Assembly (NCBI GenBank): GCA_903862855.1
Contig: CAIOZW010000053.1
Location: 1 to 36,973 of the forward strand
Source of the DNA: an uncultured Acidobacteriota bacterium
Lineage (GTDB): Bacteria > Acidobacteriota > Blastocatellia > RBC074
DNA length: 36,973 nt
Direction of reading: 5' to 3'
The translations under genes and the position numbers were made by a program. The notes below the pieces were generated by a model that ran no database searches, had not been told where the DNA came from, and was given only the letters and a program-made list of their open reading frames with translations. The first letter of the stretch is position 1; the number at the start of each line of letters is the position of its first letter. This document shows, in pieces, positions 21,443-34,731 of this stretch.

Positions 21443-22696
21443 ATGATAGAGCAAAGCAGGTTTGGACGAAAGATGCGTCTGTTGGTAATGGTTGGAGTCG
21501 CGGGAGGGCTGGGACTTCTGTTCTGGTTCTATCTGCGTCCGATGGAGCGAGATGCCGCGGTGGAAGCGAAGGTCGCAACCGTTTCGTCCTCACCTTCAGC
21601 GTCGGTGGCGATCGATGTGACATCGGCGGCCGCGATCACGCGCAACCTGGAGAGGGGATTGGAGGTGGTCGGATCGCTGGCTGCCGACGAAGAGGTGTTG
21701 ATCGGAGCGCAGGTACCGGGGGAGCTGGCCGAGTTGAAGGTCGACTTTGGCAGCTTTGTCACGGCTGGCCAGGTGATTGCGCAGATCGATCAGCGAGATG
21801 CTAAGTTGCGGATCGAGCAGGCAGAGGCGGCGCTCCGGCAGACGATGGCCCGGTTGGGGATGAAGGAGGGAGAGAAGTTTGAGGCACGGCAGAATGCTGA
21901 GGTAAAGATCGCCCAGGGGGCGCTCGAACTGGCGACGGTTGAGCTGGAGCGGGCGGCGAGATTGATCGAGAAGGGTGATATAGCGCGTGCGGTCTATGAT
22001 CAGGCGCGGATCAATCACGGTCTGGCGCAGGCGCGTCATCAGGCCGCAGTAGATGCAGTCAACCAGCAACTGGCAGTCGTTGAGCAGCAGCGAGCTGCGC
22101 TGGCGTTGGCGCGGAAGTCGCTGACCGACACGATCGTCCGGGCGCCGATAACGGGGGCGGTGAAGGAGAAGTTTGCGGCGCGTGGGGCCTACCTTGGGGT
22201 GGGAGGGCGGATCCTCTCGCTGGTGAAGATTAATCCGCTCCGGTTACGGGCGGACGTGCCGGAGTATGCTGCCGCGTCGGCAAAGGTGGGGCAGTCGATG
22301 ACGCTGCGGGTCGAAGCATTTCCAGAGCAGAGCTTTACCGGGCGAGTGGTGCGGATCGGCGCTTCGCTGAGTGAGCAGACAAGGTCACTGACCGTGGAGG
22401 CCGAGGTCGCCAATCCGCGTAATCTGCTGCGGCCGGGGATGTTTGCCAAGTCAAATCTGATCCTGAGCAAGGCAACGCCGGTTGTTCTGGTGCCGCAGCG
22501 AGCGGTAGTCACGGCGGCTGGGTTGACAAAGCTTTTCGTGCTCGAGAACGGGCGGATTGCCGAGCGGATCGTCCGGACCGGGGTGATGGATGGTGAACTG
22601 GTCGAGATCAGTGAAGGGATTCGCGAGGGTGAAATTGTCGCGACCAGCAATACTGACAAGCTGCAACAGGGGAGTCTGATTAGGACCGCCAATTAG
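21443..22696 (+). CDS. RND efflux transporter periplasmic adaptor subunit (MFP)
   Basis: N-terminal [48 protein letters not shown] lipoyl/hairpin region; [45 protein letters not shown]. Start at MIEQSRFG. Confidence 0.93.
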   Translation: MIEQSRFGRKMRLLVMVGVAGGLGLLFWFYLRPMERDAAVEAKVATVSSSPSASVAIDVTSAAAITRNLERGLEVVGSLAADEEVLIGAQVPGELAELKVDFGSFVTAGQVIAQIDQRDAKLRIEQAEAALRQTMARLGMKEGEKFEARQNAEVKIAQGALELATVELERAARLIEKGDIARAVYDQARINHGLAQARHQAAVDAVNQQLAVVEQQRAALALARKSLTDTIVRAPITGAVKEKFAARGAYLGVGGRILSLVKINPLRLRADVPEYAAASAKVGQSMTLRVEAFPEQSFTGRVVRIGASLSEQTRSLTVEAEVANPRNLLRPGMFAKSNLILSKATPVVLVPQRAVVTAAGLTKLFVLENGRIAERIVRTGVMDGELVEISEGIREGEIVATSNTDKLQQGSLIRTAN

Positions 22697-22765
22697 CGAC
22701 CGGTTGAAGAGCCGGGAAGATTGAGAAGACCCGTCAGAGGTCTGGCAGAAGAAGGAGGGAAGGAT

Positions 22766-25954
<3,189 letters not shown>

Positions 25955-26896
25955 ATGGCAATCTACCTGACTGAGACAGATGTCACGGATCTGCTGACAA
26001 TGGAGATGGCCCTCGGGGCAGTCGAGGGGGTTCTGCTTCGTCAGGCGCAAGGTAGAGCGAGCAACCTGCCCCGACGGCGTCTTCGTTCAGCCGGAACGAC
26101 ACTCCACGTCATGAGTGGGGCAGATGGGGACTGGATGGGACTCAAGTCTTACACGGTCGGCCGGGCTGGGGCAAGGTTCTTCATCAACCTCTTCAATGCG
26201 CAGACCGGAGAGCTGGTCGCGCTGATCGAAGCCGACCGGATCGGGCAGATGCGGACCGGGGCCGCTTCAGGTGTGGCGACAAAGTATCTCGCACCGGAAG
26301 GGGCAACCTCGGTTGGCATCTACGGCACTGGCTGGCAGGCGCAGAGCCAGTTGGCTGCTGTCTGTGCGGTCAGAAGGGTCGAGAGAGTCCTGGTCTACAG
26401 TCGCGATCCTGCCAACCGCGAGCGATTCTGTCGTGAAATGGGTCAAAAGCTGGATCTTCCGGTGATCCTGCCTGTTGCGAATCCTGAAGAGGCGGCAGCA
26501 GCGGAGATACTCATCACCATCACGACCTCACGCGAGCCGGTTATGCGTGGAGAGTGGCTCCGGCCCGGCACGCATCTCAACGCTGCAGGCGGCAATTCGA
26601 TTCTACGGCGTGAATTTGACGAGCGGGTCATCGAGCGGGCCACGCTGTTGACGGTCGATTCAATCGATCAGGCCCGGCTGGAAGCCGGTGAGCTGGTCAC
26701 GGCGGTTGAAAAGGGACTTCTCAACTGGGAGCGTCTCGTCGAGCTGCGGAGCGTCGTCGGCCGAGACCATCCGGGCCGGCAGAATGCCGGAGAGATCACG
26801 ATATTCAAGTCATTGGGATTGGCGATCGAAGATATCGCCACGGCGGCGCTGGTCTATGAGGCTGCCTGCCAGCAGAAGAGAGGGAGGGAGATATGA
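25955..26896 (+). CDS. Ornithine cyclodeaminase / mu-crystallin family protein
   Basis: MLTVDSIDQ-type and [92 protein letters not shown] (GxGxQAxxQ NAD motif). Confidence 0.9.
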   Translation: MAIYLTETDVTDLLTMEMALGAVEGVLLRQAQGRASNLPRRRLRSAGTTLHVMSGADGDWMGLKSYTVGRAGARFFINLFNAQTGELVALIEADRIGQMRTGAASGVATKYLAPEGATSVGIYGTGWQAQSQLAAVCAVRRVERVLVYSRDPANRERFCREMGQKLDLPVILPVANPEEAAAAEILITITTSREPVMRGEWLRPGTHLNAAGGNSILRREFDERVIERATLLTVDSIDQARLEAGELVTAVEKGLLNWERLVELRSVVGRDHPGRQNAGEITIFKSLGLAIEDIATAALVYEAACQQKRGREI

Positions 26897-28578
26897 ATAT
26901 GAAACTTGTGCAACGGTCTTTTCTGGCCATGGTCTTCACCATTGGAATGTCAGCGGCTGCCTGGGCCCAGGATTCCGTGCCCGCACCTGATCAGCGCGTC
27001 GGTGTCGATAATACGAAGTTGGTTCGCTTGACGCTGCGTGAGACGATTCTTATGGCGCTTGAGAACAACCGTGAGATCGAGATCGAGCGGCTCAATGTTC
27101 AGATGAACGAATTCGATTACCGTGCTTCACAGGGTTTCTATGACCCTGCACTGATGACCAGTCTCTTCTATGATCGGCGGAACATTCCGATTGCCAATCC
27201 CCTCGCTGGTGGTGCGAACGCCGGACTGCTCACCGACAACCTGACCGGTTCGGCGACCATCTCGCAACGGCTTCGCGAGCAGGGAGGACTGCTCCAGGCG
27301 AGCTATTCAAACGATCGGGCGACGACCCAGAACGTCTTCAATATACTCAATCCACAGTTCACCTCGACGCTCAATCTGACCTTTACCCAGCCGCTGCTCA
27401 AGAACCGGACGATCGACCCCGGGCGCCGTCAGATCAAGCTGGCCCGTAAACGACTCGATATCTCGGACAGCCAGTTCCGGCAACGGGCGATCGAGATCAT
27501 CGCCCAGGTGCAACGCGCCTACTGGGATCTGGTCTTTGCGCGTCGTGACCGGGAGATCAAGCGTGAATCGGTCGAGTTGGCGCGGACTCAGCTTTCACAC
27601 AATGAACGTCTGGTTGAGGTTGGCACGCTTGCTCCATCCGACATCATCTCGGCCCGTGTCGAGTTGGAGCGTCGCAATGACGAGGCGGCCGCATCGATCG
27701 ATGCCATCCAGCGAACCGAGAACGCCCTGAAGATGCTTCTGCTCCAGCCGGAAAATGGAGATCTCTGGCAATCGGAGCTTGTCCCGGTCGAGCAGCCGGA
27801 GATCGAGAATGGCCGAGTTATGCCGCTTATCGATGCCCTGCGTCTGGCGATGCAGAATCGTCCGGAGCTTGAACAGTTCCGGATTCGTGGTGAATTGAAC
27901 CGAATCGACGAGGCCTATTTTCGCGATCAGACGCGACCCCAGGTCGACTTTTTTATCAACTATGGGATGATCGGACTCGCCGGTGCCCAGCGTACTGAGA
28001 CCAATTTCTTTGCCGCCTCGAATGCACTGCTAACCAGCCGCGTCAATCAGCTCTCTCTCCTTGCTGGTCTCAATCCTTTGCCGGTCAACAATGGTGGTGG
28101 CGCACTCCCGCCGTTTCTCATCGGTGGAAGTGGTCAGGGACTCTGGAACATGTTGAAGAACGATTTTCGGACCTGGAGGTTTGGGGTCAACATCAACCTG
28201 CCGCTACGCAATCGCACAGCCGAGGCCCAGCTCGGTCGCGCAATTGCCGAGGGAAGGCAGATCGAGATCCAGCGCCAGCGACTTGTCCAGGGAGTCGAGG
28301 TCGAGGTTCGCAACGCGCTCCAGGGAGTCGTCACGGCACGGAGTCGCGTCGAGGCGGCCCGCAATTCGCGCGTCAATGCTGAACTCCAGTACCAGAGCGA
28401 GGTCCGTAAGTTTGATGCCGGTCAGTCGACCAGCTTCTTCGTCCTCGATCGGCAGAATGCTCTCTCCGCCTCGCGGGGTCGGGAGCTGCGGGCGCTCACC
28501 GATTATACGAAGGCGGCGGCCGAGCTCCAGCGGGTCATGTCGACCACTCTTGCCAGCAACAATGTCGAGGTGAAGTAA
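26893..28578 (+). CDS. TolC family outer membrane efflux protein
   Basis: Signal peptide; [117 protein letters not shown]. Confidence 0.93.
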   Translation: MNMKLVQRSFLAMVFTIGMSAAAWAQDSVPAPDQRVGVDNTKLVRLTLRETILMALENNREIEIERLNVQMNEFDYRASQGFYDPALMTSLFYDRRNIPIANPLAGGANAGLLTDNLTGSATISQRLREQGGLLQASYSNDRATTQNVFNILNPQFTSTLNLTFTQPLLKNRTIDPGRRQIKLARKRLDISDSQFRQRAIEIIAQVQRAYWDLVFARRDREIKRESVELARTQLSHNERLVEVGTLAPSDIISARVELERRNDEAAASIDAIQRTENALKMLLLQPENGDLWQSELVPVEQPEIENGRVMPLIDALRLAMQNRPELEQFRIRGELNRIDEAYFRDQTRPQVDFFINYGMIGLAGAQRTETNFFAASNALLTSRVNQLSLLAGLNPLPVNNGGGALPPFLIGGSGQGLWNMLKNDFRTWRFGVNINLPLRNRTAEAQLGRAIAEGRQIEIQRQRLVQGVEVEVRNALQGVVTARSRVEAARNSRVNAELQYQSEVRKFDAGQSTSFFVLDRQNALSASRGRELRALTDYTKAAAELQRVMSTTLASNNVEVK

Positions 28579-28914
28579 GCCTGCAAAGGGCCCTCAGCTC
28601 GTCGAGAGCAGTCTTGATCCGGGGTTAGAGGGGTGGATCTACGCTTTTGCTGACAGGGTGATCGCCGTCTCCTGCCGGTTACCTTGTGGATTCGGGTGGT
28701 ATTTCTCTGACTGGAGGGGGCACGCCAAGGCATAAAGAGAGGGGCTATAAAGTGTCGAGGCTGCCCATTCTACGCTGGCCCGGCAGAATCAATTGAGCAC
28801 TGCCTCGGTCATTTTCAAGGTTATCTGCCACATTGAGCTGGTGATTCTGTTCAATCCACAGTGTGATTGCCCCAGCTTTTGTTGACCGGTGATCGACTTG
28901 ACGCGACCAACCGG

Positions 28915-28944
28915 CTGACAGAGGGCGCCACAAGGTGGTATATT
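28915..28944 (+). promoter_or_regulatory. Candidate sigma-70-like promoter CTGACA-N18-TATATT upstream of the DUF1844 gene
   Basis: Direct reading of -35/-10-like hexamers about 75 nt upstream of the ATG at 29017. Confidence 0.35.
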
Positions 28945-29016
28945 CATCATTTGCTGTCTGACCAAAATTCCCGGATTCCTGAAGCACCCGGTTTGTGCAA
29001 GGAGAGATCGAGTCAT

Positions 29017-29505
29017 ATGTCTGAAGATAATCAGAGTGGGTTCAAGATCAGCGATCGACGACTATTCAATCCTGACGGCACCCTGCGAGACGATGCCGTT
29101 ATCGACGATGTTCCATCCACCCCGGTTGGGAGCCTCGCTGCTTCCGTCACATCTGAGGTCGTCGAGGATCGGGCTGCCGAGACAGCTCTACCCACGCCAA
29201 CGGACACATTTCCTGAGCCTTATCCAGAGTCCTATCCTGAAGAGGATGTGGAGGGGATGACCGAGCAGACACTCTTTGCCGATTTTCTGATGCAGATGGC
29301 CTCCTCGGCGTTCATCTATTTGGGGCTGGTCGAGCACCCGGCCACCGGGCGCCGTCAGGTCAACCTCGAGGCGGCCAAGGACTCGATCGACCTGCTCGAC
29401 ATGCTACGCGAGAAGACAAAGGGAAATCTGACCCGCGGAGAAGAGAAGCTCTTTGAGGATCTGATGGCCGATCTGAAGATGCAGTTTGTCGCCCACCACC
29501 GCTGA
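29017..29505 (+). CDS. DUF1844 domain-containing protein
   Basis: [80 protein letters not shown] at 29017. Confidence 0.88.
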   Translation: MSEDNQSGFKISDRRLFNPDGTLRDDAVIDDVPSTPVGSLAASVTSEVVEDRAAETALPTPTDTFPEPYPESYPEEDVEGMTEQTLFADFLMQMASSAFIYLGLVEHPATGRRQVNLEAAKDSIDLLDMLREKTKGNLTRGEEKLFEDLMADLKMQFVAHHR

Positions 29506-29508
29506 GAC

Positions 29509-30285
29509 ATGCGAATAATCTTTCTTGGAACAGGCACATCGGTTGGAATTCCGACGATTGGCTGCTCGTGTGAAGTCTGCACCTCATCCGACCCACGAGA
29601 CACTCGGACGCGAACCGGTCTGCTGGTCGAGCACCAAGGGCAGAGGATCCAGATCGATATCTCGGCCGATTTCCGTCAGCAGATGCTGCGGGAGAGAATC
29701 GATCGTCTTGACGCCGTTCTGATCACCCACGCCCACGCCGATCACATACTCGGACTGGACGACCTTCGCCCCTTCACCTTCCGGCAGGGAGAGATACCGG
29801 TTCACGCCACTGCCGAGACCTGGAGTCGTGTCGAGCGGGTCTTCTACTACATCTTCTCGCCGCCCTCCAACTACGTTGGCGGAGGTTTGCCAAGAATCCG
29901 TCGGGAGTATATCGACGGCCGCTTCGAGGTGATCGGGTTGCAGATTACACCAGTGACCGTCATTCACGGCAATATGGAAGTGACCGCTTTCCGAATCTCC
30001 GATGGACGGTTCGAGATGGCCTTCATCACCGACTGCAATCTGATCCCGGAGAACTCGCTCCGTCAGCTCGAGGGGCTCGATCTGCTGATCATCGATGCGC
30101 TGCGTTACAAGCCACACTCCACCCATCTCCACCTCGAACAGACACTGGCCTACATTGAAAGGTTGAAACCACGGCGCGCGCTGCTTACCCATATGGGCCA
30201 CAACTTCAAGCACGCCGTCACGAGCAGTCATCTGCCGACCGGAGTTGAGATGGCCTGGGATGGATTGCAGGTGGAATTGAACTGA
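29509..30285 (+). CDS. MBL-fold metallohydrolase (PhnP-like phosphodiesterase family)
   Basis: [104 protein letters not shown]. Confidence 0.92.
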   Translation: MRIIFLGTGTSVGIPTIGCSCEVCTSSDPRDTRTRTGLLVEHQGQRIQIDISADFRQQMLRERIDRLDAVLITHAHADHILGLDDLRPFTFRQGEIPVHATAETWSRVERVFYYIFSPPSNYVGGGLPRIRREYIDGRFEVIGLQITPVTVIHGNMEVTAFRISDGRFEMAFITDCNLIPENSLRQLEGLDLLIIDALRYKPHSTHLHLEQTLAYIERLKPRRALLTHMGHNFKHAVTSSHLPTGVEMAWDGLQVELN

Positions 30286-30286
30286 G

Positions 30287-31240
30287 ATGAAGATAATTCG
30301 AGGTAACAGTAGAGAGAGGCTTGAGCGCCCAGCCGTCACCACACTTGGGGTCTTTGATGGTCTCCACCTTGGCCACCAGCAGATTGTGCGCACGGTCGTC
30401 GAACGGGCGACGGCGCTTGGGCTCACTCCGACGGTCGTCACCTTCGACCCGCATCCGCGTTCGGTCATCCGGCCGGAGACGGCTCCACCGCTTCTCCAGA
30501 CTTTTTCGCAGAAGATGGAGGGCCTGCGAATTCTCGGAATCCGTCAGGTTCTGGTCCTCGACTTCACGCCAGAGTTGGCGATCATCTCGGCCGAGGAGTT
30601 CATCTCACGTTTTCTCGTCGAGGCGCTCGACTCGCGCGAAGTCTACCTTGGGGAGGGGTTTGCGTTCGGTCACCAGCGGCGCGGGACGATCGAACTTCTC
30701 CGAGCCGAGAGTCGTGACCACGGTTTCCTGGCCGGCGAGGTACCCGAGGTTCAATTGCGCGGCTACCGAATCAGCTCGACTCTCATCCGCCAGCTGCTGC
30801 AGGATGGGCGGGTCAACATCGCCCGCCGGATGCTCGGCCGACCATATGGAATCGAAGGCATGGTCGTCCGCGGACAGGGACTCGGCTCGCGTCTCCTCTA
30901 TCCGACCGCCAACCTTGCCGTCGACAACCGGGTCATTCCCTCCGAGGGGGTCTATGTCACCCTGAGCCTCGTCGAGGGAGTCTGGTACCGCAGCGTGACC
31001 AATGTCGGCAAGCGGCCGACCGTCAGTGACGATGGCATCTCGAAGATCGAGGCTCACCTGATCGACTTTGATCGTGACATCTACGACCAGAACGTCCGGC
31101 TGCGATTTCTCCACCGTATCCGTGGCGAGCGCAAGTTCAGCGGGCTTGACGAACTGAAAGCCCAGATCACCCGCGATCGGGATAAGGCGATCAGCTATTT
31201 TGAGCGTGCGCCGATTCGTCGCAACCTTGGTTTCGTCTAA
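30287..31240 (+). CDS. ribF: Bifunctional riboflavin kinase / FAD synthetase
   Basis: [105 protein letters not shown]. Confidence 0.96.
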   Translation: MKIIRGNSRERLERPAVTTLGVFDGLHLGHQQIVRTVVERATALGLTPTVVTFDPHPRSVIRPETAPPLLQTFSQKMEGLRILGIRQVLVLDFTPELAIISAEEFISRFLVEALDSREVYLGEGFAFGHQRRGTIELLRAESRDHGFLAGEVPEVQLRGYRISSTLIRQLLQDGRVNIARRMLGRPYGIEGMVVRGQGLGSRLLYPTANLAVDNRVIPSEGVYVTLSLVEGVWYRSVTNVGKRPTVSDDGISKIEAHLIDFDRDIYDQNVRLRFLHRIRGERKFSGLDELKAQITRDRDKAISYFERAPIRRNLGFV

Positions 31241-31298
31241 ATCGTACTATCTTCCTTCCCGCACCAGGCATTCTGTCGGGAGGAGATGGAGGAGATCG

Positions 31299-32885
31299 AT
31301 GTCGACTGCCGGGCAGATCAGATCGAGTATTGTCAGAACAGCCAATCCGCCTGTCGCAGCAACGGAAGGGGCGCTGGTCGAGCCGCCCAATGCCACCCCG
31401 GTGAGCTGCTACAATCCCGACGAGCGACTGGTCGGCCACGGCTGGCGAGGCTGGTGGCGGGCCGGGCAGATCGTTTCGACCTTCGCTATCTACTTTGTTT
31501 TTGTCTATGTCTATCACCGCGGCTGGTTTGTTGGCCGTAAAGAAGAGTCGGAGGAGCGTCACCTGCGCTGGCAGGCGCAATGGTTCGTGCGCCAGCTGCT
31601 CAAGCTTGGCCCGACCTTCATCAAGATCGGCCAGTCCCTTGCGACCCGGGCCGACCTGCTGCCGCTGGCCTACATCAAGGAGCTGACCGGGCTCCAGGAC
31701 AATGTTCCTGCCTTTCCGAACAGGGTTGCCTTCGCGATCATCGAGCGTGAGCTCGGCGCTCCGGTCACCAGCCTCTACGCCTGGTTCGATGAGACTCCGA
31801 TTGCGGCCGCTTCACTCGGCCAGGTCTACCAGGCCAGGCTGCAGACGGGCGAGCTGGTTGCCGTCAAGGTTCAGCGTCCCGACCTCGACCGGACGATCAA
31901 CTTCGATCTCGCCGTCCTGCGCCGCATGGCCCGCTTTCTCAACCGTTACCCGCAGCTGGTCCGCGGTGTCGACTGGGAAGGAACGCTCGATGAGTTTGCC
32001 GTAGTCATCTTTGAAGAGATGGACTACATCCAGGAGGCGCGGAATGCCGACGTCTTCCGCGCCAATTTTCGTTCCTGGTCTGAAGTCCACGTTCCAGCCA
32101 TTCACGGGAGGCTCAGCTCTTCCCGTGTCCTGACCATGGAGTTTATCGAAGGGACAAAGCTGCTCGATCTTGCCGGGCTTCGCGCACGGGGAATCGATCC
32201 GCCTGCCGTGGTCAAGCTTGTCGCCCGCACCTATCTCAAACAGCTTCTGGAGGACGGCTATTTCCACGCCGATCCGCACCCTGGGAATCTGCGCGTCATG
32301 CCCGATGGTCGCCTCGCCTTCTTCGATTTCGGGATGGTCGGACGCATCACTCCCCGTCTGCAGGGGCTGATGATCGATGCCTTCTTCCATATCCTTGAAA
32401 AGGATGTCCGTGGGCTGACCCAGGATCTGATCAATCTCAACTTTCTTGCTCCTTCGGTCAATCCGGAGATGATTCGCCCGGTCGTCGAGAAGCTTTTCAA
32501 AGACTACCTGACCCTCAAGCTTGGCGAGGTTCGCTTCAAGGATCTGACCTATGAGATGGCTGATATCATCTACCAGTTTCCGTTCACCCTCCCCGCCCAC
32601 TTTACCTACATCATGCGAGCGATCATGACCCTCGAGGGGATGGGGATCGTCATGGATCCCAACTTCGCCTTCTTCGATGTCGCCCGCCCCTATGCCAAGG
32701 AGTTCATGCTCCGTCGCGAGGGGCGGCAGTTTCGTGACCTGCTCATTGGCAAACTCTTCTATGGCGAGGAGGGAAGTATCGAGTGGGGCAAGATCTGGAA
32801 ACTGGCCAAGATGGCCTTCAAGTGGTACGTCGACAGCCTGCGGACTCCTGCGGAGGCCCCGTCAGACCTGAAACTGAATAAGTGA
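31299..32885 (+). CDS. ABC1/AarF/UbiB family atypical kinase
   Basis: [120 protein letters not shown]. Confidence 0.95.
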   Translation: MSTAGQIRSSIVRTANPPVAATEGALVEPPNATPVSCYNPDERLVGHGWRGWWRAGQIVSTFAIYFVFVYVYHRGWFVGRKEESEERHLRWQAQWFVRQLLKLGPTFIKIGQSLATRADLLPLAYIKELTGLQDNVPAFPNRVAFAIIERELGAPVTSLYAWFDETPIAAASLGQVYQARLQTGELVAVKVQRPDLDRTINFDLAVLRRMARFLNRYPQLVRGVDWEGTLDEFAVVIFEEMDYIQEARNADVFRANFRSWSEVHVPAIHGRLSSSRVLTMEFIEGTKLLDLAGLRARGIDPPAVVKLVARTYLKQLLEDGYFHADPHPGNLRVMPDGRLAFFDFGMVGRITPRLQGLMIDAFFHILEKDVRGLTQDLINLNFLAPSVNPEMIRPVVEKLFKDYLTLKLGEVRFKDLTYEMADIIYQFPFTLPAHFTYIMRAIMTLEGMGIVMDPNFAFFDVARPYAKEFMLRREGRQFRDLLIGKLFYGEEGSIEWGKIWKLAKMAFKWYVDSLRTPAEAPSDLKLNK

Positions 32886-32905
32886 CTCAATTACCGGAGG
32901 TTGGG

Positions 32906-33664
32906 ATGAGATTTGATGGAAAAGTCGTTCTCGTGACTGGTGCTTCACGCGGAATCGGCAGGGAAGTCTGTCACCAGTTTGCCGCTGCCGGGGCGACGGT
33001 TGTTGTCCATTACAATCAGAACCTGAGCGAGGCCGTCCTGACCCACGAGGCGCTCGGCGGAGCTCCGCACCTGCTCCTTCAGGCAGATATTACTGACCCG
33101 ACTGAGGTGAGTGCCCTGGTCGACCGTACGGTCGCTGATCTGGGCCGGCTCGACATTCTCGTCAACAATTCGGCCATCTTTGTGCCGCATGAGATCGCCA
33201 CGGCGAGCTATGCCGACTGGCAGGACGCCTGGACCCGCACCATCCAGACCAACCTGATCGGTGCGGCCAATGCCTCATTCTGTGCCGCCCAGGTCATGAT
33301 CCGTCAGGGTGGTGGGCGGATCGTCAATGTCAGCTCACGCGGGGCCTTCCGTGGTGAACCGGGAGCGCCGGCCTATGGCGCGAGCAAGGCTGGACTGAAT
33401 GCCATGAGCCAGTCACTGGCCCAGGCGCTGGCTCCGCACAATATCTTCGTCGGCGTCGTCGCTCCAGGTTTTGTCGATACCGAACGTGTCGCTCCAAAGG
33501 TCCACGGGCCGATGGGGGATGCCATTCGTGCGCAGAGCCCGCTCAACCGGGTTGCCCGGGTCGACGAGGTTGCCCGCACTGTCCTCTTTCTCGCCTCTGA
33601 GGGAACCGACTTCCTGACCGGAACGATCATCGATGTCAATGGCGCCTCCTATCTGCGCAGCTGA
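32906..33664 (+). CDS. SDR family oxidoreductase (3-oxoacyl-ACP reductase-like)
   Basis: [30 protein letters not shown] (TGxxxGIG), [18 protein letters not shown] (YxxxK), [13 protein letters not shown] at 32906 after GGAGG. Confidence 0.93.
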   Translation: MRFDGKVVLVTGASRGIGREVCHQFAAAGATVVVHYNQNLSEAVLTHEALGGAPHLLLQADITDPTEVSALVDRTVADLGRLDILVNNSAIFVPHEIATASYADWQDAWTRTIQTNLIGAANASFCAAQVMIRQGGGRIVNVSSRGAFRGEPGAPAYGASKAGLNAMSQSLAQALAPHNIFVGVVAPGFVDTERVAPKVHGPMGDAIRAQSPLNRVARVDEVARTVLFLASEGTDFLTGTIIDVNGASYLRS

Positions 33665-33759
33665 GGGCGGTCGGGGCAAACTGTCTTGAGTAGAGACTCA
33701 ATCGGGTATGCTTCGCTCTCAGCCGTTGGTTGCCCAATCTCTCGCACCAGCAAGACCTC

Positions 33760-33780
33760 GGGCAGGCACAAGGCCTGCCC
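33760..33780. repeat. REP-like palindrome GGGCAGGC-ACAAG-GCCTGCCC
   Basis: Perfect 8-bp inverted repeat in non-coding DNA. Confidence 0.75.
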
Positions 33781-34013
33781 CTACTGTTCATGCCTTGAGT
33801 ATGATGTGGTGGGGATGGGATCCGGCGATGGACTAGCCAGCGGTACCGGGCGCTTGCCCTCGTGGCTCCCCTCCATTTGAAATATTGAGGATTCCTCGGT
33901 ACTTGCACCCCGGTTTAGTTCACCTTACTCGAAAATGTTCTTGAGGTGCAGGCCCACGTAAATGGTGTACGAGGAAGGATCGTCTCCGCTCCGCAATGGG
34001 TCGCCGCCTTCCG

Positions 34014-34161
34014 GGGTGCAACCCAGGGAGAATGAATGCCGCATAATGATTTTTCGGCCATGCGTCCGTCATCCAACAATATGCGGCGTTCCTTCAGAAC
34101 GCCGGAGTCTGGGGTGCGACCTACCCAGGGTTGCACCCTGGGCTGGTATGCGTTGCCCCTT
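34014..34161. repeat. Composite nested inverted-repeat element
   Basis: Outer arms GGGTGCAACCC (34014-34024) / GGGTTGCACCC (34128-34138); inner arms GCCGCATA (34038-34045) / TATGCGGC (34080-34087); local hairpins GCGTTC-CTTCA-GAACGC, CCCAGGGT-TGC-ACCCTGGG (34124-34142) and TTGCCCC-TTC-GGGGCAA. Confidence 0.8.
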
Positions 34162-34424
34162 CGGGGCAAAAAGACGAACGAATTGGATCCCGATACCTCC
34201 TCTGGCGAGGGGCAAATTGTAATGTAGATCTGCTAAGGATGATGAAGGAAATTATGATGCCTGATCGAAGAGCGGTGATCGGTGGATCAAGACAACCCAA
34301 CCCGTCTGCTGGTCAGGCTCTCGTTGGAATGCGTGTGGGGCTTCAACTGGCTCCAAGGGGGCGGCGAGTAGCCATTGCTCGTATTACCCGGTCGGCTTGT
34401 TGACCAAAAAGCCCGGGGATATAG

Positions 34425-34450
34425 GATCGGCGGATCGAGATCTGCCGATC
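34425..34450. repeat. Hairpin GATCGGCGGATC-GA-GATCTGCCGATC
   Basis: 12-bp arms with one G-T pair. Confidence 0.8.
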
Positions 34451-34558
34451 ACACGGCGTGGAGCCGAATTTTGTCCCAGAGCTTGACGAGAATATAACCG
34501 TCGGCCAACCCATTCTCAACCCCTGATTTGCCTGACACTCCAGTTCGGCTCAAAAAAC

Positions 34559-34622
34559 GATGGTCGGAATGGCAGACCTGCTCAAGCAAAAAGAAGAACA
34601 GGTTCAGGTCATTCCGACCATC
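34559..34622. repeat. Inverted repeat GATGGTCGGAATG ... CATTCCGACCATC
   Basis: Perfect 13-bp arms (34559-34571 / 34610-34622) with additional internal ACCTG/CAGGT pairing. Confidence 0.9.
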
Positions 34623-34629
34623 CTCAAGA

Positions 34630-34652
34630 CTACAGAGGAGACAACTCTGTAG
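34630..34652. repeat. Hairpin CTACAGAG-GAGACAA-CTCTGTAG
   Basis: Perfect 8-bp arms. Confidence 0.8.
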
Positions 34653-34688
34653 ATTAAAAACTCCGACAGGCGATAGATCCTCTCAACA

Positions 34689-34714
34689 CGCTCATCCCGA
34701 TGTCGGAATGAGCG
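34689..34714 (-). terminator. Hairpin CGCTCATCCCGA-TG-TCGGAATGAGCG downstream of the haloperoxidase-like gene
   Basis: 12-bp arms with one mismatch, immediately after the minus-strand stop at 34732; no strong U-tract adjacent. Confidence 0.45.
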
Positions 34715-34731
34715 TCGGGGGGGAGAAGTCT

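Noticed and set aside
20585-21454. 289-aa minus-strand ORF opposite tetR
   Set aside because: The plus-strand TetR HTH is unambiguous; the antisense ORF has no domain features.
29584-30468. 294-aa minus-strand ORF opposite the MBL-fold gene and ribF
   Set aside because: Antisense shadow across two well supported genes.
31812-32600. 262-aa minus-strand ORF opposite the UbiB-like kinase
   Set aside because: Antisense shadow of a kinase with conserved motifs.
33686-34403. Small ORFs (64-90 aa) between the SDR and haloperoxidase genes
   Set aside because: They overlap palindromic repeats in multiple frames on both strands; better explained as non-coding repeat DNA.
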